From the NCBI GenBank assembly GCA_001586965.3, contig LUCW03001905.1, positions 1-32,118 on the forward strand: a stretch of 32,118 nucleotides of DNA. The letters are read 5' to 3'. Shown piece by piece: positions 31,561 through 32,118 of the stretch. This DNA is from Sphaeroforma sirkka (taxonomy: Eukaryota > Opisthokonta > Ichthyosporea > Ichthyophonida). The notes under the pieces were generated by a model. That model saw only the letters and a list, made by a program, of their open reading frames with translations, was not told the origin of the DNA and did not search any database. Made by a program: the position numbers and the translations under genes. Position 1 is the first letter of the stretch. Each line of letters starts with the position of its first letter.

Positions 31561-32118
31561 ATTAATATATGTGTGCTTGGGTCGCCACACTTTGTAGACG
31601 GGAGCGTGTAGTATTTCAAAATTAGAAACCGAACAAGGTGGTTTATTACTCAGATTTATTCAATTCAGCAATCTCGCATAGTACAAAGGCTCGTCCAATA
31701 AGGTCAAAGAACGGCTTGTACTCGTGTGCTGTGATATGAATACGAACTCCGAATTATTGAAATGTACTCTTGTGCTCTGAAATCCGCGTCATGGATATAT
31801 GCACAATAGATAATCGCTTACTTATTTGATAACACCAAGAATTTATACACAATAGCTATTACAATGTGTCTGTGGTGCGAATCCACAGCCGACTCACTCC
31901 TCCTACAGAGAAAAAGACGCAAAAAGTCTGGAGGTGGAACATTCAGCTATATGAGCTAAGATTCATTCGAGAGGGACATATTTCGAGAAGCTCGACGATA
32001 CCAAATAATTTGAGTCAAATACATCATGGCACTTATTGAAGTATACGATTCAAGACCTAAGTGATTCGTCCTTTACTAACAAAGAGGATCCACTCACCCA
32101 CCATTTTAGAGATGAAGC
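31561..32118. other. Right end of window, unassigned
   Basis: No supported gene. A hairpin CTGTGG-TGCGAAT-CCACAG at 31870-31888 resembles a lone tRNA T-arm but has no partner arms. A purine-rich tract (AAAAAGTCTGGAGGTGGAA) lies near 31923-31941. The stretch may hold the 3' end of the older gypsy fossil, but no LTR can be defined from a single copy. Confidence 0.35.

Noticed and set aside
31870-31888. Hairpin with a T-arm-like loop, possible tRNA
   Set aside because: No D-arm, anticodon arm or A box could be placed at the right distance.

Overview
The window is nuclear DNA of an intron-rich, transposon-rich eukaryote. The evidence is one spliced gene with twelve GT-AG introns, very long (TA)n and (GT)n microsatellites, LTR retrotransposon relics on both strands and a LINE-like endonuclease fragment. 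The standard genetic code fits all coding stretches. Nothing here names the species. A unicellular protist with a large repeat-filled genome is plausible (an ichthyosporean-like holozoan would fit), but this is a weak inference.

Layout. 1-4650: repeat-rich left flank, holding unassigned sequence, a solo LTR (1196-1713, 4-bp target duplication TCTA), a minus-strand Ty3/gypsy pol fossil (1985-3549) and a CT/GA-rich stretch upstream of the gene. 4652-15701: the one host gene I can support. It has 13 exons whose phases all agree and encodes a 516-residue wax-ester synthase/diacylglycerol acyltransferase (WS/DGAT) family protein with the GD..W, PLW, HHxxxDG, ND and SNVPGP motifs. Its introns are swollen by TA tracts, a 30-bp minisatellite and a tandem duplication of an exon end. 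15702-20500: intergenic DNA with a ~450-bp tandem repeat plus a distant third copy, and a 146-bp tandem duplication that copies the end of an unidentified reading frame with its stop and poly(A) signal. 20503-22860: a LINE-like endonuclease fragment abutting a minus-strand Ty1/copia fossil that contains a long inverted repeat. 22860-31560: an older plus-strand Ty3/gypsy fossil (integrase and chromodomain-like end) split by a 7.7-kb Ty3/gypsy element (23305-30981) with near-identical LTRs and a 4-bp AATC target duplication. 31561-32118: unassigned.

The host gene product should act at a membrane or lipid droplet, joining fatty acyl-CoA to a fatty alcohol or diacylglycerol. The rest of the window is layered mobile-element history. 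The young element carries two notable features: a DIRS-type adenine-methyltransferase-like domain between RNase H and integrase, and, on the opposite strand of its gag region, a threonine-tRNA-like sequence with a matching A box, a near-matching B box and a T-run. The solo LTR at the far left is of the same family, so this family has been active at least twice in 32 kb.
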